Below, one piece after another: positions 7,381 to 18,800 of a stretch of 64,000 nt of DNA; position 1 is the first letter of the stretch, and each line of letters starts with the position of its first letter. This DNA is from Sphingomonas sediminicola (GTDB lineage Bacteria; Pseudomonadota; Alphaproteobacteria; Sphingomonadales; Sphingomonadaceae). The stretch is taken from positions 1,240,001 through 1,304,000 of the forward strand of contig NZ_CP060782.1 in assembly GCF_014489515.1 (NCBI RefSeq), read 5' to 3'. The translations under genes were made by a program, and so were the position numbers. The notes under the pieces were generated by a model, which saw nothing but the letters and a program-made list of their open reading frames with translations, did not search any database and was not told the DNA's origin.

Positions 7381-8778
7381 TCAGTCGTCGCGGTAAGCGA
7401 GCTCGTAATTGCCCCAGCGGCGGCCCTTGATCCACAGCGGAACGAACACGTTCTTCACCGGGATGAACTTCTCGCCAAGCTCCATGCGATAGGTCGCGAG
7501 CATCGCAGGCTTCTCGCTCACGATCGCCGCGGCGGTCGTATCGTCCATCATGATGCGCTTGTTGCGGCAGTGCGCATCGTTCCAGAGCGGATCCGGACCT
7601 GGAACATGACTGCGCTCCGTGAGGTGCGTCGGCAAATAGCCGTTCACATCGGTGATCGCGGAACCGATCAGGCGCTCGTCTCCACCCTTCACCCGGTCCA
7701 GGATCGGCCGAACATAGCGGTCCGCATAGTCGCAGAAACGATTGTCATACTGCTCGGGATTCGATCCCTCGATCAACCGATATTGGCGATCGAACACGTC
7801 ATCCAAGGTGATCTCGCCACTTTCGAGACCGCGCTCGATAACCGCCTGGATGGCGCGCATCGTTTCCTGAGCTTTCAGGATGAACGGCGTGTCGTCGATC
7901 TCCGCGCCCGAATTGGCGAGCGTGTCGAGCATCGTGTTCGACAGCATTTCGAGGTGCTCGAGACGCTTCTGCGCCTGGAGCAACTGGCTGCCATTGTTGC
8001 GTGCATCGCCGGCAAAGTCGGTCAGCCCGGCCTTCACGCGGTCGACGCTGGTCTGGATCATGCTGGTCGAGTGCGCGATGCCCTCGGTCTGGCGGTCGAC
8101 CATCGTAACGATCTCGGCGACCTCGCGGACGGTCTCGCTGATCTGGCCGAAGCCTGACTGGGCTGCACGGCTGCGTTCGACGCCGGTCTTGATCTCGGTG
8201 GTGACGGCTCCCGCCTCTCGGGTCAACTCGCCGATCGTCGATGCGATCTGGCTGGTGGCGGCGCGTGTGTCGTGCGCGAGCTTTTTCACCTCGGCGGCAA
8301 CGACCGCGAAGCTGCGGCCGGCATCACCGGCGCGGGCAGCCTCGATCGTCGCGTTGAGCGCGAGCATGTTCGTCTTGCGGGCAATCGTCTCGATGGTGGA
8401 GGAGACCGTCTGAACCTGGTTCATGGCCGACGCGAAGCCTGCCATGCGCTCGCCAAGCTGGACGACGAGATCGGTCAGACCCTTGAAACCGGCGATCGTC
8501 CCGTCGATGGCTTCGCGGCCGGCCTCGAGCTTGGCGCGGGCCTGCTCGGACAAGAGCCGGGCCTCGTCGGTCGAATCCGAAACGCGCGCCTGGTCGCCAA
8601 GAAGGCGGGTTGTTACCTCTTCGAGCTGGTCGAGCATGCTGAGATGCTCGGTAATGCGGGTCCCGACATCCCTGACGTAACCGGCGACGTCACTGCATTC
8701 CATCGACAGGGAGCCACAGTCCCGCGCAACGCTGCGGATCGCGTTCTCAGTGACTTCCTCGATACCGTGTGTGGCCAT
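7381..8778 (-). CDS. Soluble methyl-accepting chemotaxis-type receptor with C-terminal sensor-like domain
   Basis: 465 residues from ATG 8778; TTG 8796 with AAGGAA upstream is an alternative start. No membrane segment is visible. The signalling hairpin is clear around residues 145-190: [20 protein letters not shown] followed by [19 protein letters not shown]. After the coiled coil the chain continues into a domain of about 150 residues with [27 protein letters not shown] and [11 protein letters not shown], the C-terminal module found on several soluble receptors. The sensor is thus after, not before, the signalling domain. No che genes lie in the window, so partners must be elsewhere. Confidence 0.88.
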   Translation of the reverse strand: MATHGIEEVTENAIRSVARDCGSLSMECSDVAGYVRDVGTRITEHLSMLDQLEEVTTRLLGDQARVSDSTDEARLLSEQARAKLEAGREAIDGTIAGFKGLTDLVVQLGERMAGFASAMNQVQTVSSTIETIARKTNMLALNATIEAARAGDAGRSFAVVAAEVKKLAHDTRAATSQIASTIGELTREAGAVTTEIKTGVERSRAAQSGFGQISETVREVAEIVTMVDRQTEGIAHSTSMIQTSVDRVKAGLTDFAGDARNNGSQLLQAQKRLEHLEMLSNTMLDTLANSGAEIDDTPFILKAQETMRAIQAVIERGLESGEITLDDVFDRQYRLIEGSNPEQYDNRFCDYADRYVRPILDRVKGGDERLIGSAITDVNGYLPTHLTERSHVPGPDPLWNDAHCRNKRIMMDDTTAAAIVSEKPAMLATYRMELGEKFIPVKNVFVPLWIKGRRWGNYELAYRDD

Positions 8779-8854
8779 GACCCGCGTGCGCTCCAACGAA
8801 TTCCTTCGTGAGCGGGATAGAGCGAAGCCCCTACTCTTTCGTTAACCACGCCAT

Positions 8855-10051
8855 TCAGTAGCGAAGAAAGGCGCGCCTCTGTTCATTCCAAGCACGTTCG
8901 TCGGGGAGTGTGATTGCGTCGAGATCGTCCGGCGTCCCGTTCGGATCCTCGACCCATTCGCGGAGCAATGGCGAGCCGTTGATCACGTCGATGGCGAGCT
9001 TGTCGAACTCATACTCGTAGGGGAAATCGCGCCATAGCTCGTAATCCGGATTGAGATTGCGGATTACCTTGAAGGCGAGCGCCTGCAGCCGCCACGGCTT
9101 GAAATAAGTGTGATCGTAGAAGGGCCCTTCGGCGTGGATGTGCACGCCGTTGCACAGCGTTCCGACATGCTTGTGGAAGGTCGGCTCGAACCAGATTTCG
9201 CGCAGCTTGCAGCCTTCGAGCCAGCGCGGTGCAAGGGCGTGCATCTCAGCGATGACCTTGCCCGCATCGATGTCCGGCGCACCGAAAATTTCCAGCGGGC
9301 GCGTTGTGCCCCTGCCTTCACTAAGCGTCGTGCCTTCGAGCATCACCGTGCCCGCATAGGCGCGCGCCATGTTGAGGTTGGCGGCGTTGGGGCTCGGGTT
9401 GATCCAGACGCGCTCCTGCGGCCAGCCGAAGCCCGGGCCTTCAGGTTGCCAGTCGGCCATTTCGATCACGCGATAATCGACATCCAGCTTGAAGCAATCG
9501 ATGAACCAGGCGCCCAATTCACCAAGCGTCAGCCCATGACGCATCGGGATCTCAGCGGCGCCGACGAAACTTTCCCAGCCCGATCGCAGGATCAACCCTT
9601 CGATCGGCCTGCCTGCGGGATTGGGGCGGTCGAGAACCCAGACACTCTTTCCGTGCTCGGCTGCAGCTTCGAGCACGTAAAGCAACGTCGTGACGTAGGT
9701 GTAGATTCGGCAGCCCAGGTCCTGCAGGTCGATGAGGATCGTGTCGAAGGTGCTCATCGATTGGCCGGTCGGACGGCGAACCTCGCCATACAGGCTGAAT
9801 ACCGGGATACCGTAGGTCGGATCGGTGAAGTCGGGCGACTCCATCATATTGTCCTGGAGGTCGCCGCGGACGCCATGCTGCGGGCCGAAGACGGACGAAA
9901 CCTTCAATCCCGCCGCGAACAAGGCGTCGATACTGTGCGTCAGGTCCTTGGTGACAGAGGCCGGGTGCGCGAGCAGCGCGACGCGCTGTCCTTCGAGCGG
10001 GCGTCGCAATTCCGGGTCCGCCAAGAGGCGATCGATTCCAAACAGGCTCAT
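8855..10051 (-). CDS. namZ: DUF1343 / NamZ-type exo-beta-N-acetylmuramidase
   Basis: 398 residues, full length for DUF1343. Hallmarks: GIDRLLADPELRRPLEGQRV at the N-terminus, FGPQHGVRGD, YGIPVFSLYG, ILIDLQDLGCRIYTYV and WVLDRPNP, then GTTLSEGRGTTRPLE. The family founder from Bacillus removes terminal MurNAc from peptidoglycan glycan fragments. I see no clear signal peptide, so the protein may be cytoplasmic and act on imported fragments. It lies 9 bases after the DOMON-like gene stop on the same strand, so the two are probably co-transcribed. Functionally it would feed the amgK/murU recycling genes encoded near 35 kb. Confidence 0.88.
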   Translation of the reverse strand: MSLFGIDRLLADPELRRPLEGQRVALLAHPASVTKDLTHSIDALFAAGLKVSSVFGPQHGVRGDLQDNMMESPDFTDPTYGIPVFSLYGEVRRPTGQSMSTFDTILIDLQDLGCRIYTYVTTLLYVLEAAAEHGKSVWVLDRPNPAGRPIEGLILRSGWESFVGAAEIPMRHGLTLGELGAWFIDCFKLDVDYRVIEMADWQPEGPGFGWPQERVWINPSPNAANLNMARAYAGTVMLEGTTLSEGRGTTRPLEIFGAPDIDAGKVIAEMHALAPRWLEGCKLREIWFEPTFHKHVGTLCNGVHIHAEGPFYDHTYFKPWRLQALAFKVIRNLNPDYELWRDFPYEYEFDKLAIDVINGSPLLREWVEDPNGTPDDLDAITLPDERAWNEQRRAFLRY

Positions 10052-10060
10052 GAAGGCTGC

Positions 10061-10597
10061 TTAAGGGAGCTTGGCGACGAAGCAATCGGGATGATGGAAA
10101 TCCGGCTTGTCCGGCGCATGGGCCACCGCCCAGTAGGATTTGGTCCCATCCTTTTCCTCAAGGACCGCAGTGAGATTGAACTCCCAGCTCTTGCCGGCTT
10201 CGACCGCAATGGTCGCGCCGAGCGTCCACCATGTCAGATTGTCCTCCATGCGGATGTAAGGCGGGGCGCTCACCTCAAACTCGGTCATGTCTTCGCGGTG
10301 ATTTGAAAAGCGATAGGCGGCCCAGTCTCCGGACGGGGCGAAATTCCACTCCTGATAGGCGTCCGAGCCTGCCTCTTGCAGGAAGATTTCGAAGCAGGTG
10401 GTCTTCCATAGCTCATCGGCTCGAGACGGCTCCTCGGCCGCTGGAATGGCGAAACGCGATGCAGGCGCACCGACCCCGAACCAGATGTTGGTCGTCGCCG
10501 TCGCGCCGAAAGCCCCTGCATGATCGACACTCGCCCACACCTTGAAGTCGGGCTGCGAAGGCGGCGTGTCCGGATGCGGAATGAGGTTCAGCTGCAT
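10061..10597 (-). CDS. DOMON-like domain protein
   Basis: 178 residues from ATG 10597 (MQLNLIPHPDTP); an in-frame start 3 codons earlier is possible. The beta-rich sequence contains WASVDHAG, WKTTCFEIFLQEAGSDAYQEWNFAPSG (broken by positions 95-120) and WEFNLTAVLEEKDG, a pattern of the DOMON-like carbohydrate/heme-binding fold. No signal peptide is present, unlike most secreted DOMON proteins. It precedes namZ by 9 bases, which suggests a link with cell-wall sugar metabolism, but the ligand is not predictable from sequence. Confidence 0.75.
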   Translation of the reverse strand: MQLNLIPHPDTPPSQPDFKVWASVDHAGAFGATATTNIWFGVGAPASRFAIPAAEEPSRADELWKTTCFEIFLQEAGSDAYQEWNFAPSGDWAAYRFSNHREDMTEFEVSAPPYIRMEDNLTWWTLGATIAVEAGKSWEFNLTAVLEEKDGTKSYWAVAHAPDKPDFHHPDCFVAKLP

Positions 10598-10643
10598 TGC
10601 GCCCACAGTAGCAGGACGGAGAGCATCACGCTAAGCGGCGAGC

Positions 10644-11867
10644 ATGACCGAGTTCCGTTCCTCTCTCCTAAAGCTGCTCGACGAGCGCGGATACATTCAC
10701 CAGCTGACTGACGCCGAAGGTCTCGATGCCCTGGCGTCGAAGGAGATCGTGACCGGCTACATCGGCTTCGACGCGACCGCGCCGAGCCTTCACGTCGGCA
10801 GCCTTGTCCAGATCATGATACTCCGCCGCATGCAGCAGGCCGGTCACAAGCCGATCGTGCTGATGGGCGGCGGAACGACCAAGGTCGGCGATCCGACCGG
10901 CAAGGACGAGAGCCGCAAGCTTCTCACCGATGCGGAGATCGACGCGAACATCGCCGGCATCCGACGCGTATTCGAGCGCTTCCTGACCTTCGGTGAGGGC
11001 CCGACGGACGCGGTGATGGTCAACAACGACGACTGGCTGAGCAAGCTCGAGTACGTCCCCTTCCTTCGCGATGTCGGCCGGCACTTTACCATCAATCGCA
11101 TGCTGACGTTCGACAGCGTCCGCCTGCGCCTTGATCGCGAGCAGCCGCTCACCTTCCTCGAATTCAATTACATGATCCTCCAGGCCTACGACTTCCTGGA
11201 GCTGTCGCGGCGTCACGGCTTGCGGCTGCAGCTCGGCGGGTCGGACCAGTGGGGCAATATCGTCAACGGTATCGAGCTCACGCGCCGCATCGAGGGCACG
11301 GAGGTGTTCGGTGTGACGACGCCCCTGATCACCAACCCTGACGGCTCGAAGATGGGGAAGACCGCGCAGGGCGCCGTCTGGCTCAACGAGGAACAGCTGA
11401 GCGCCTACGATTACTGGCAGTTCTGGCGGAACACGGACGATTCCAGCGTCGGCAAATTCCTGCGGCTTTTCACCGACCTCCCGCTCGAAGAAGTCGAGCG
11501 ACTTGAGGCTTTACCGGGCGCCGGGATCAACGAGGCGAAGATTGTGCTGGCTACCGAGGCGACCGCGATGCTGCATGGCCGCGAGGCTGCATCGGCAGCG
11601 ACTGATACGGCGCGCGCAACCTTTGAGCAGGGTGGTAGCGGCGATAACCTGCCAACACTGTCGGTCGGCGAAGGAGTCAGCCTCGCCCATGCACTGACTC
11701 AGCTTGGCTTCACGCCATCGAACAAGGAAGCCCGCCGCAAGATCGCCGAGGGCGCAGTGCGGCTGAACGACGAGGCCGTGTCGGATGCCGCGCTGGTCGT
11801 CGAAGTCGGAGGCGAGCCGGTGAAGCTCAGCCTGGGCAAGAAGCGGCACGCGCTTCTGGTGCGCTAA
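10644..11867 (+). CDS. tyrS: Tyrosine--tRNA ligase
   Basis: 407 residues. The class I motifs are present: [15 protein letters not shown] with HVGS (50-53) as the HIGH signature, and DGSKMGKT (about 233-240) as the KMSKS loop. Tyrosine-binding residues occur in [10 protein letters not shown] and [14 protein letters not shown]-terminal S4 RNA-binding domain ([16 protein letters not shown]) covers roughly 350-407. The cytoplasmic enzyme charges tRNA-Tyr. It is divergent from the DOMON/namZ pair, with about 45 bases between the starts, and its stop overlaps the recG stop by 4 bases in convergent orientation. Confidence 0.97.
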   Translation: MTEFRSSLLKLLDERGYIHQLTDAEGLDALASKEIVTGYIGFDATAPSLHVGSLVQIMILRRMQQAGHKPIVLMGGGTTKVGDPTGKDESRKLLTDAEIDANIAGIRRVFERFLTFGEGPTDAVMVNNDDWLSKLEYVPFLRDVGRHFTINRMLTFDSVRLRLDREQPLTFLEFNYMILQAYDFLELSRRHGLRLQLGGSDQWGNIVNGIELTRRIEGTEVFGVTTPLITNPDGSKMGKTAQGAVWLNEEQLSAYDYWQFWRNTDDSSVGKFLRLFTDLPLEEVERLEALPGAGINEAKIVLATEATAMLHGREAASAATDTARATFEQGGSGDNLPTLSVGEGVSLAHALTQLGFTPSNKEARRKIAEGAVRLNDEAVSDAALVVEVGGEPVKLSLGKKRHALLVR

Positions 11868-13923
11868 CCGCTCCTGATCAGGCCGACCGCTTGATCTCGC
11901 TCGAACAGGTAAAGGCAAATCCGCGCGGCTTGTCCCCGAGGCCCAGCAAGGCCTCCGTCGCGGTCGAGCAAGATAAGCGCATCGTCCTGCGCAATCTGGG
12001 CGAGTTCCTCGACGTCTTGAGCCGTTGCTACCCGGAAAGCGACTTCGCCCGACTGGCGGGTACCAAGGATTTCTCCCGGACCGCGCAGGCGCAAATCTTC
12101 CTCGGCGATGCGGAAGCCATCACTGGTCTCTCGCATCAGGCCTAGCCGGGCGCGTCCTACCTCAGTGAGATTCTGACCGCGGATAAGCAGACAGGTGCTC
12201 TTGCCCGTACCACGTCCGACGCGCCCGCGAAGCTGGTGCAGCTGGGCAAGGCCAAAGCGCTCGGCCCCCTCTACAATCATCAAGGTCGCATTGGGCACAT
12301 CGACGCCCACCTCGATCACGGTCGTGGCGACCAAGACGGCAAGCTCATTGGCAGCAAAACGGGCCATGACCGCGTCTTTCTCCGGGCCTTTCATGCGCCC
12401 GTGGACGAGCCCAACCTTGTCGTCGCCGAAGCGCAGGCGGAGTATGCGGGCCCGTTCTTCGGCTGCCGCGGCGTCGCTCTTCTCACTTTCCTCGACCAGC
12501 GGGCAGACCCAATAAGCCTGGCCGCCAAGTGCGTGATGGCGCCCCAGACCATCGACCACCTCGCTGAGTCTCTCTTCGCTGATCACGCGCGTTTCGACGG
12601 GGGTGCGGCCCGGCGGCATTTCGTCGATCCGGCTGACGTCCATCTCGCCATATTGGGTGAGCGTCAGGGTCCGCGGGATCGGCGTGGCAGTCATGACCAG
12701 CAAGTGCGGAGGCTTTTCTGCTTTCGAGGCAAGCAACAGGCGCTGCGACACGCCGAAGCGATGCTGTTCATCGATGATCGCGAGCCCGAGATTCTTGTAA
12801 CCGACCTTCTCCTGGAAGATCGCGTGCGTGCCGACGAGGATGTCGATCGAACCGTCGGCGAGGCCCATCAGGACGGACTCCCGCGCCTTCCCCTTCTCCC
12901 GCCCGGTCAGGATCGCGACACGCACGCCGATGCTGTCGAGTTGCTTCAACAACGTCGCATGATGCTGGCGCGCGAGAATCTCTGTCGGGGCGAGCAAGGC
13001 GGCCTGAGCGCCGGATTCGATAGCGGTCAGCATCGACATTAGCGCCACCAGCGTCTTGCCCGAGCCGACGTCGCCCTGGAGGAGCCGCAGCATCGGCGCG
13101 GTCTGCGCCATGTCGCCACGGATCTCCTCGACCACGCGCCGTTGCGCGCCCGTCAGATGGTACGGCAGCTTGAGTTTGCCGATTAGCTTCCCGTCTCCTG
13201 CAAGTGCGACTCCGCGGTTGCGCCGGGAGGCCTGCCGAAGAAGCAGGAGAGCGAGCTGATTGGCGAACACTTCGTCATAGGCGAGGCGCCGGCGCGGATC
13301 GTCCGTCCCCGGATCGCGATGCGCTTCGGCGATCGCCGCGCGCCACGGCCGCCAAGCCTCGCGAGCGGCAAGGCTCGGCTCGATCCACTCGGGCAGCTCC
13401 GGGCACGCTCCAAGGCCATCACGGCCAATTCGCGAAGGCGCTTGTTCGTCAGCCCTTCGGTCAGGCCATAGACGGGCTCGCGGATCGAAAGCTCCGAGCC
13501 CTTATCCGCCGTAAGCACTTCGGGGTGGATGATCTGCCATTCGTCACCGTAGGCTTCGAGCTTTCCGGCGACCGTCCTCTTTTCACCCATCGGCAGGCTC
13601 TTCTTCGCCCAGCCGGGATTGTTGAAGTAAATGAGACTGATCGAGTTACCGTCCGCGTCCGATGCGAACACGCGCATCGGTCCCCTGCCCGACCGTGGCT
13701 CGCGCGTCTGGAAGGGCGTTAGATCGAGGATGACATTGCATCCGAGCAGGTTGCCGGTTGCCGCTCGTGCCCTGACTCGCTCGATCACGCCGGTCGGCAG
13801 GTGATAGAGGAGGTCCACGACACGTGTGATGTCGAGACGCTTGAGGAGTTTCGCGACCTGCGGGCCGACGCCCGGCAGCGTATCCACCTCTGCGAATAGT
13901 GGATTGAGAACGTCGGGCCGCAT
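11864..13923 (-). CDS. recG: ATP-dependent DNA helicase RecG (frame interrupted)
   Basis: About 686 residues after correction. N-terminal wedge/OB region: [31 protein letters not shown]. Helicase core: [17 protein letters not shown] (motif I), [12 protein letters not shown] (motif II), [13 protein letters not shown] (motif III) and [12 protein letters not shown] (motif VI). RecG remodels stalled forks and branched DNA. As read, the frame breaks after MALERA near 13403. Adding one C on the coding strand (GGG at 13401-13403 on the plus strand) restores [17 protein letters not shown] and joins both halves. The start ATG overlaps the LysR stop (TGATG). Confidence 0.92.
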
Positions 13924-14815
13924 CAGCGCACGCCCATCAGCAGTTCCGGATGGCGATCGAAATGCGCGGCGATCGAATCGAACAGATCGCGCGCCGGAGG
14001 CCGACGCAGGATCGCACGCCGTCCGATAAGATAAATCGGCACATCCCATTCTTCGAGTGGAGGAAAGCACCGAACCAGATCCGAATCGCCATCCCCGATT
14101 GTGCAGGGCAGCGCCGACAAAACCGATCCGGAAGCGACAAGCGATTTGATCGCCCGATAATTGTTGCACCGCGCGGGAGGAGGACCAGACGACGCAAACT
14201 CTTCAAGCCACAGATAGACCGGGAGGGTCGCGGGGACGCCCCCGACCAGCGCAATCGGATGTCCGGCAACGTCCGCGGGGCGCGCGGCCGCTCCTCTGCC
14301 GAAGAGTGGGCCGAAGCGTAGATTGTCCATCCGCTCGGCGGCAGCTGGCGGACAATCAGTTCGTCGCTGGTCGGCCGGTCGCGTCCGCGAACCCCAATGT
14401 CGGCTTCGCCCCGTGCAAGATCGTAGATGTGATCGCTTGCAAGGAGCTGCGTCTGGACACGTGGCCATCGGGATCGGAAGTCGCGTAGAACCGGAATCAA
14501 CAATTGCTCGAAATGATCGAGGAACGTCAGCCGGATCAGATTCACTTCAGCGCCGGTGAGCCCGTCCACCTCGGCGGTGAACTCGCAAACCGACCGCTCG
14601 ATGCGCTGCGCGGATGCATACAAGCCGTGCGCGGCATCAGTGGGCATCAGGCCCGTAGGACTGCGCTCGAACAACGCTAGGCCGAGGTCATTCTCGAGAG
14701 CAGCAATGCGCCGGACGATCGTCGGCTGGCTAACTCCCCGGGCGTTTGCGGCGCGGCCGGTCGTTCGCTCCCGATAGAGCGCGAGAAACACGCCGATATC
14801 GTCCCACGAGAACAC
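13923..14815 (-). CDS. LysR-family transcriptional regulator (frame interrupted)
   Basis: About 297 residues after correction. N-terminal winged helix: WDDIGVFLALYRERTTGRAA, then GVSQPTIVRRIAALENDLGL and ALFERSPTG. The effector domain follows, with DHIYDLARGEADIGVRGRDR. The frame breaks near 14290-14298 after YASAHSSAEE; one extra G on the coding strand joins it to a second frame carrying ARPADVAGHPIALVGG and ending HPELLMGVR. That end overlaps the recG start by one base, which supports the corrected reading. It is divergent from the exported-protein gene at 14919, the usual arrangement for a LysR target. The inducer is unknown. Confidence 0.85.
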
Positions 14816-14918
14816 CGCCGACAGCTATTCACATCTGCATAGCCCCTTGCAAGCATTTCGATTGAGCAACGACTTGTCGAGGCGTAGCCGCGCCCTCGCA
14901 AAAGGGAGCATCACCAAT

Positions 14919-15553
14919 ATGTTGAAAGTTGCGATTGGCCTCGCGGCTGTGTCCGCGAGCGCCTTGCTATTAGCGAATCCGCCCGGGACCACGGCAATTC
15001 CTGCCGAGCCCACGCTGGACCAGGTTCGGGCGGCCACCGAGCGCTTCAAGGATGTGAAGGTCGCTTTGGCGGAAGGTTATATCCGCGATCCGTCGGACAC
15101 CTGCGACTCAGCGGAGATGATGGGCCGGCCCGCAAGCCTCGGGCCATGGGCATCCATTTCTTCCGGCCCGACATGCTGGGAATCTCTGCGCCGCCCAACC
15201 CGCGAGTCAACGGCAACGGGACGCACACCGACTTCAACAAGCCCGCGATCCTCATCTACGAACCTCATGCCGATGGTTCGCTCCAGCTGGTCGCCGTCGA
15301 GAACTTGGTCTTCCGGAAGTCCTGGCATGCCGCCGGTAATACAAAGCCGCCGAGCTTCCACGGCGTCGAATGGGACACGATGCAGGATGACCCTGCCACC
15401 AAGATCGACGAGGCCCACATGTTCGAGCCCCATTACGACCGCCACGTCTGGCTCTATCGCGAGAACCCGAGCGGGATATTCGCGCAATTCAATCCGAACG
15501 TCAGCTGCAAGGCGCACAAGCAGACGCACCAGATGGCTGGAATGAACATGTAA
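14919..15553 (+). CDS. Exported protein of unknown function (frame interrupted)
   Basis: GGGAG lies 9 bases before ATG 14919. The product begins with a signal peptide (MLKVAIGLAAVSASALLLA) and continues TLDQVRAATERFKDVKVALA. The frame breaks at GGG 15141-15143. One added G gives SLGAMGIHFFRPDMLG and a second half with HTDFNKPAILIYEP, SFHGVEWDTM, FEPHYDRHVWLYRENPSG and CKAHKQTHQM. Corrected length is about 211 residues. The His, Asp and Cys-rich C-terminus could bind a metal, but I do not recognise a characterised family. It lies opposite a LysR gene that may control it. Confidence 0.75.
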
Positions 15554-15606
15554 ATTGCGTGGGGGACGGACTTTCTTTGAGGGCATCCCTCCACTACATC
15601 GCAGGC

Positions 15607-15873
15607 ATGCTTCCAGACGAGGAATTGAAGCGCCTGCGCTGGCGCGCGCACCATCGTGGCACGCGCGAAGCGGACATGCTGATCGGCGGGTTCTTCGACG
15701 CTCACAATGCGTCGTGGAGCACTGATGAGCGCGCGCTTTTCTCCGCCTTGCTGGAAGAGCAGGACGTCGACATCATGGCCTGGGCCATCGGAACCGCCGA
15801 GGCACCACAGCGCTTCGCTGGTCCCATGATCGATGCCCTGAAGCTTCTCGATTACATCCGGAGCGCGCGATGA
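15607..15873 (+). CDS. sdhE: FAD assembly factor SdhE (succinate dehydrogenase assembly factor 2)
   Basis: 88 residues from ATG 15607, the length usual for SdhE. The conserved N-terminal patch reads LKRLRWRAHHRGTREADMLIGGF, containing the RG-x-x-E flavinylation motif. The rest (FDAHNASWSTDERALFSALL, EEQDVDIMAW) fits the small helical bundle. SdhE promotes covalent FAD attachment to SdhA. Its stop overlaps the mfd start (ATGA), so the two are translationally coupled, an order often seen in this group of bacteria. Confidence 0.92.
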   Translation: MLPDEELKRLRWRAHHRGTREADMLIGGFFDAHNASWSTDERALFSALLEEQDVDIMAWAIGTAEAPQRFAGPMIDALKLLDYIRSAR

Positions 15874-18800
15874 CGGACACGTTGCAGCACGTCCTCCGCG
15901 CTTCCGAACCGCTGACTCTTGCCGGCGTACCGCCGGGCTTCCTGCCGGTGCTCGCTGCCGATCTCGCTCGCGCGGCGCATGGATCGGCGAAGGGCGGCCG
16001 TGCGGTACTGATCGCTTCGGACGAAATGGCAATGCGGGCGCTGGCGGAGACCGTCCCGCTTTTCGCGCCGGAAGTGGAAGTGCTGACCCTTCCTTCGTGG
16101 GACTGCCTGCCATACGACCGCACCTCCCCAGCCCTGCGCGTCATGGCCGAACGGCTGGCAACGCTGAACGCGCTGCAGCTGAAGGCCACGAGTCCTCAGC
16201 TATTGGTCGTTACGGAGAATGCAGCGACGCAGCGCCTGCTGACCCCGTTTCGCGTACGTCAGCTTACCCAGCGTATCGAAGAGGGCGCGCGCATCGACCG
16301 CAACCGGCTGGTCGCCCAGCTGAGCTCGCTAGGATACGAGCGGGTCGAGTCCGTCGCCGAGCATGGCGAATATGCCGTACGTGGCTCGCTGGTCGATCTT
16401 TTCCCGGCCGGCGAGACCATGGCGCTCCGCCTCGATTTCTTCGGCGACGAGATTGAGAGCCTTCGCCGTTTCGATCCCGCCGACCAGCGCTCGACGGACC
16501 GAGCCAAGGCCTTCACGCTCACGCCGGCGTCCGAGGCTCTGCTCGACGAGGAGACTATCAAGCGTTTCCGCTCTCGCTATCGGGAAACGTTCGGAGCGAC
16601 TGCGACAGGCGACCCCCTTTACGAGGCCATCTCGGACGGGCGCCGAATGAGCGGGATGGAGCATTGGCTCCCTTTATTTGAAGAGCGGCTGACAACCCTG
16701 TTCGATCATCTTGGCGAGGCGGACATCATCGTCCGTGACGCCGGTGTGGACCAGGCGCTTGCCGCGCGGCGGGAGTCGATCGACGATTATTACGCCAACC
16801 GTCGCAAGACGATGTCCGGCGAAGCGGGCAGCTACCGTCCATTGGAGCCGGGCGCGCTCTACCTGACGGAGGAGGAATGGAATGCAGCCGTCGCCGAACG
16901 GCCCATCCACCTGACGTCACAATTCCCCGAGCCCGAAAGCGACAGGATCGTCAGCTTCGGAGTCGAAACTGCTCGAGACTTCACGCCCGAGCGCACCCAG
17001 CAAGCCAATATCTACGAAGCTGTCTCTAATCATATCTCGAAGCTTCGGAAAAGCGGACATAAAGTCGTTCTGGCAAGCTACAGCGTCGGTGCCCGCGAGC
17101 GCCTGTCTGGCCTACTTGGCGATCACGGCTTGAAGACCCAGAAGCTCGTCGACAATTGGCAGGAGGCGCTCGGCAGCAAGACCCAGCCTGCGCTGATGGT
17201 CTTGCCGCTCGACCATGGCTTCACCGCGCCGGACGTCGCCGTCCTCACCGAACAGGACATGCTCGGCGACCGGCTGGTCCGCCGCCGCAAGAAGCGCAAG
17301 GGCGCGGCCGCATTCCTATCCGAGCTTGCGACACTCTCGCCTGGCGATCTCGTCGTCCACAACGACCATGGCATCGGCCGCTACGAAGGCCTGACATCGA
17401 TCATGGTCGGCAAGGCGCCGCACGACTGCGTGGCGCTGGAATATGCGGGCGGGAACAAGCTCTACGTCCCGGTCGAGAACATCGACCTGCTGACGCGCTA
17501 CGGCAACGAGAGCGAGGGCGTCGCGCTCGATCGCCTTGGCGGCGAAGGCTGGCAGCGCCGTAAGTCGCGGATGAAGGAGCGCATCCGCGAGATCGCGGGC
17601 GAGCTCATCAAGACCGCGGCGATGCGCGCCACACGCCCCGGCGTTGTGATCGAGGCGGACAGCGCTTTTCCCCAGTTCGTCGATCGCTTCCCTTACGAGG
17701 AGACGGACGACCAGGACCGCGCCATCGAGGACGTCCTTGCGGATCTAGAATCCGGCAAGCCGATGGACCGCCTGGTTTGCGGCGACGTCGGCTTCGGCAA
17801 GACGGAGGTCGCGCTTCGCGCTGCCTTCGTCGCTGCGATGTCAGGAATGCAGGTCGCGATCGTCGCTCCGACCACTCTTCTCGCGCGGCAGCACTATCGA
17901 AATTTCACGGAGCGGCTTGAAGGATTTCCAATTAAGGTTGGGCGGCTGTCGCGACTGGTCCCCGCGACCGAGGCGAGGAGCACTCGTGAAGGTCTTGAGA
18001 ATGGCCAGGTCGACATTGTCATCGGCACGCACGCGATTCTCGGGAAAGGGATCAAGTTCAAGAAGTTGGGGCTCGTCATTGTCGACGAGGAGCAGCATTT
18101 CGGAGTGACCCACAAGGAACGGCTGAAGGCGCTGAAAGCCGACGTTCACGTGCTGACACTGACCGCAACGCCAATCCCGCGCACGCTCCAAATGGCGATG
18201 AGCGGTCTCCGTGAGCTCAGCGTTATCCAGACGCCACCGGTCGATCGCCTCGCCGTCCGCACCTACGTCACGCCGTGGGATCCAGTTGTCGTTCGCGAAG
18301 CACTGCTCCGTGAACACTATCGCGGCGGGCAAAGCTTCTTCGTCGTTCCTCGCATCGCTGATCTTCCGGACGTGGAGGAATGGCTTCGCGAGGAAGTGCC
18401 GGAGGTCAAGGCGGTCACCGCCCACGGCCAAATGGCGCCGACCGAAGTGGAAGAGCGCATGAGCGCCTTCTACGATCGCAAGTATGACGTGCTGCTTTCG
18501 ACCACGATCGTCGAGAGTGGCCTCGACATTCCGAGCGCTAACACGTTGATCGTGCATCGCGCCGACCGGTTTGGCCTCGCCCAACTCTATCAACTCCGCG
18601 GCCGGGTGGGCCGTTCGAAGGCTCGCGCTTACGCTTACCTCACGACCCCGGCTGATCGTTCGATCACGGAGACTGCGGAGAAGCGCCTTCAGGTGCTTGC
18701 CAATCTCGACAGCCTCGGTGCCGGATTCCAGCTTGCGAGCCACGACCTCGACATTCGCGGCGCGGGTAACCTGCTCGGCGACGAGCAATCAGGACACATC

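Noticed and set aside
11864..13923. recG as a true pseudogene or two separate genes
   Set aside because: Both halves join into a complete RecG by adding one base to a G/C run, the same pattern as in essential genes of the window.
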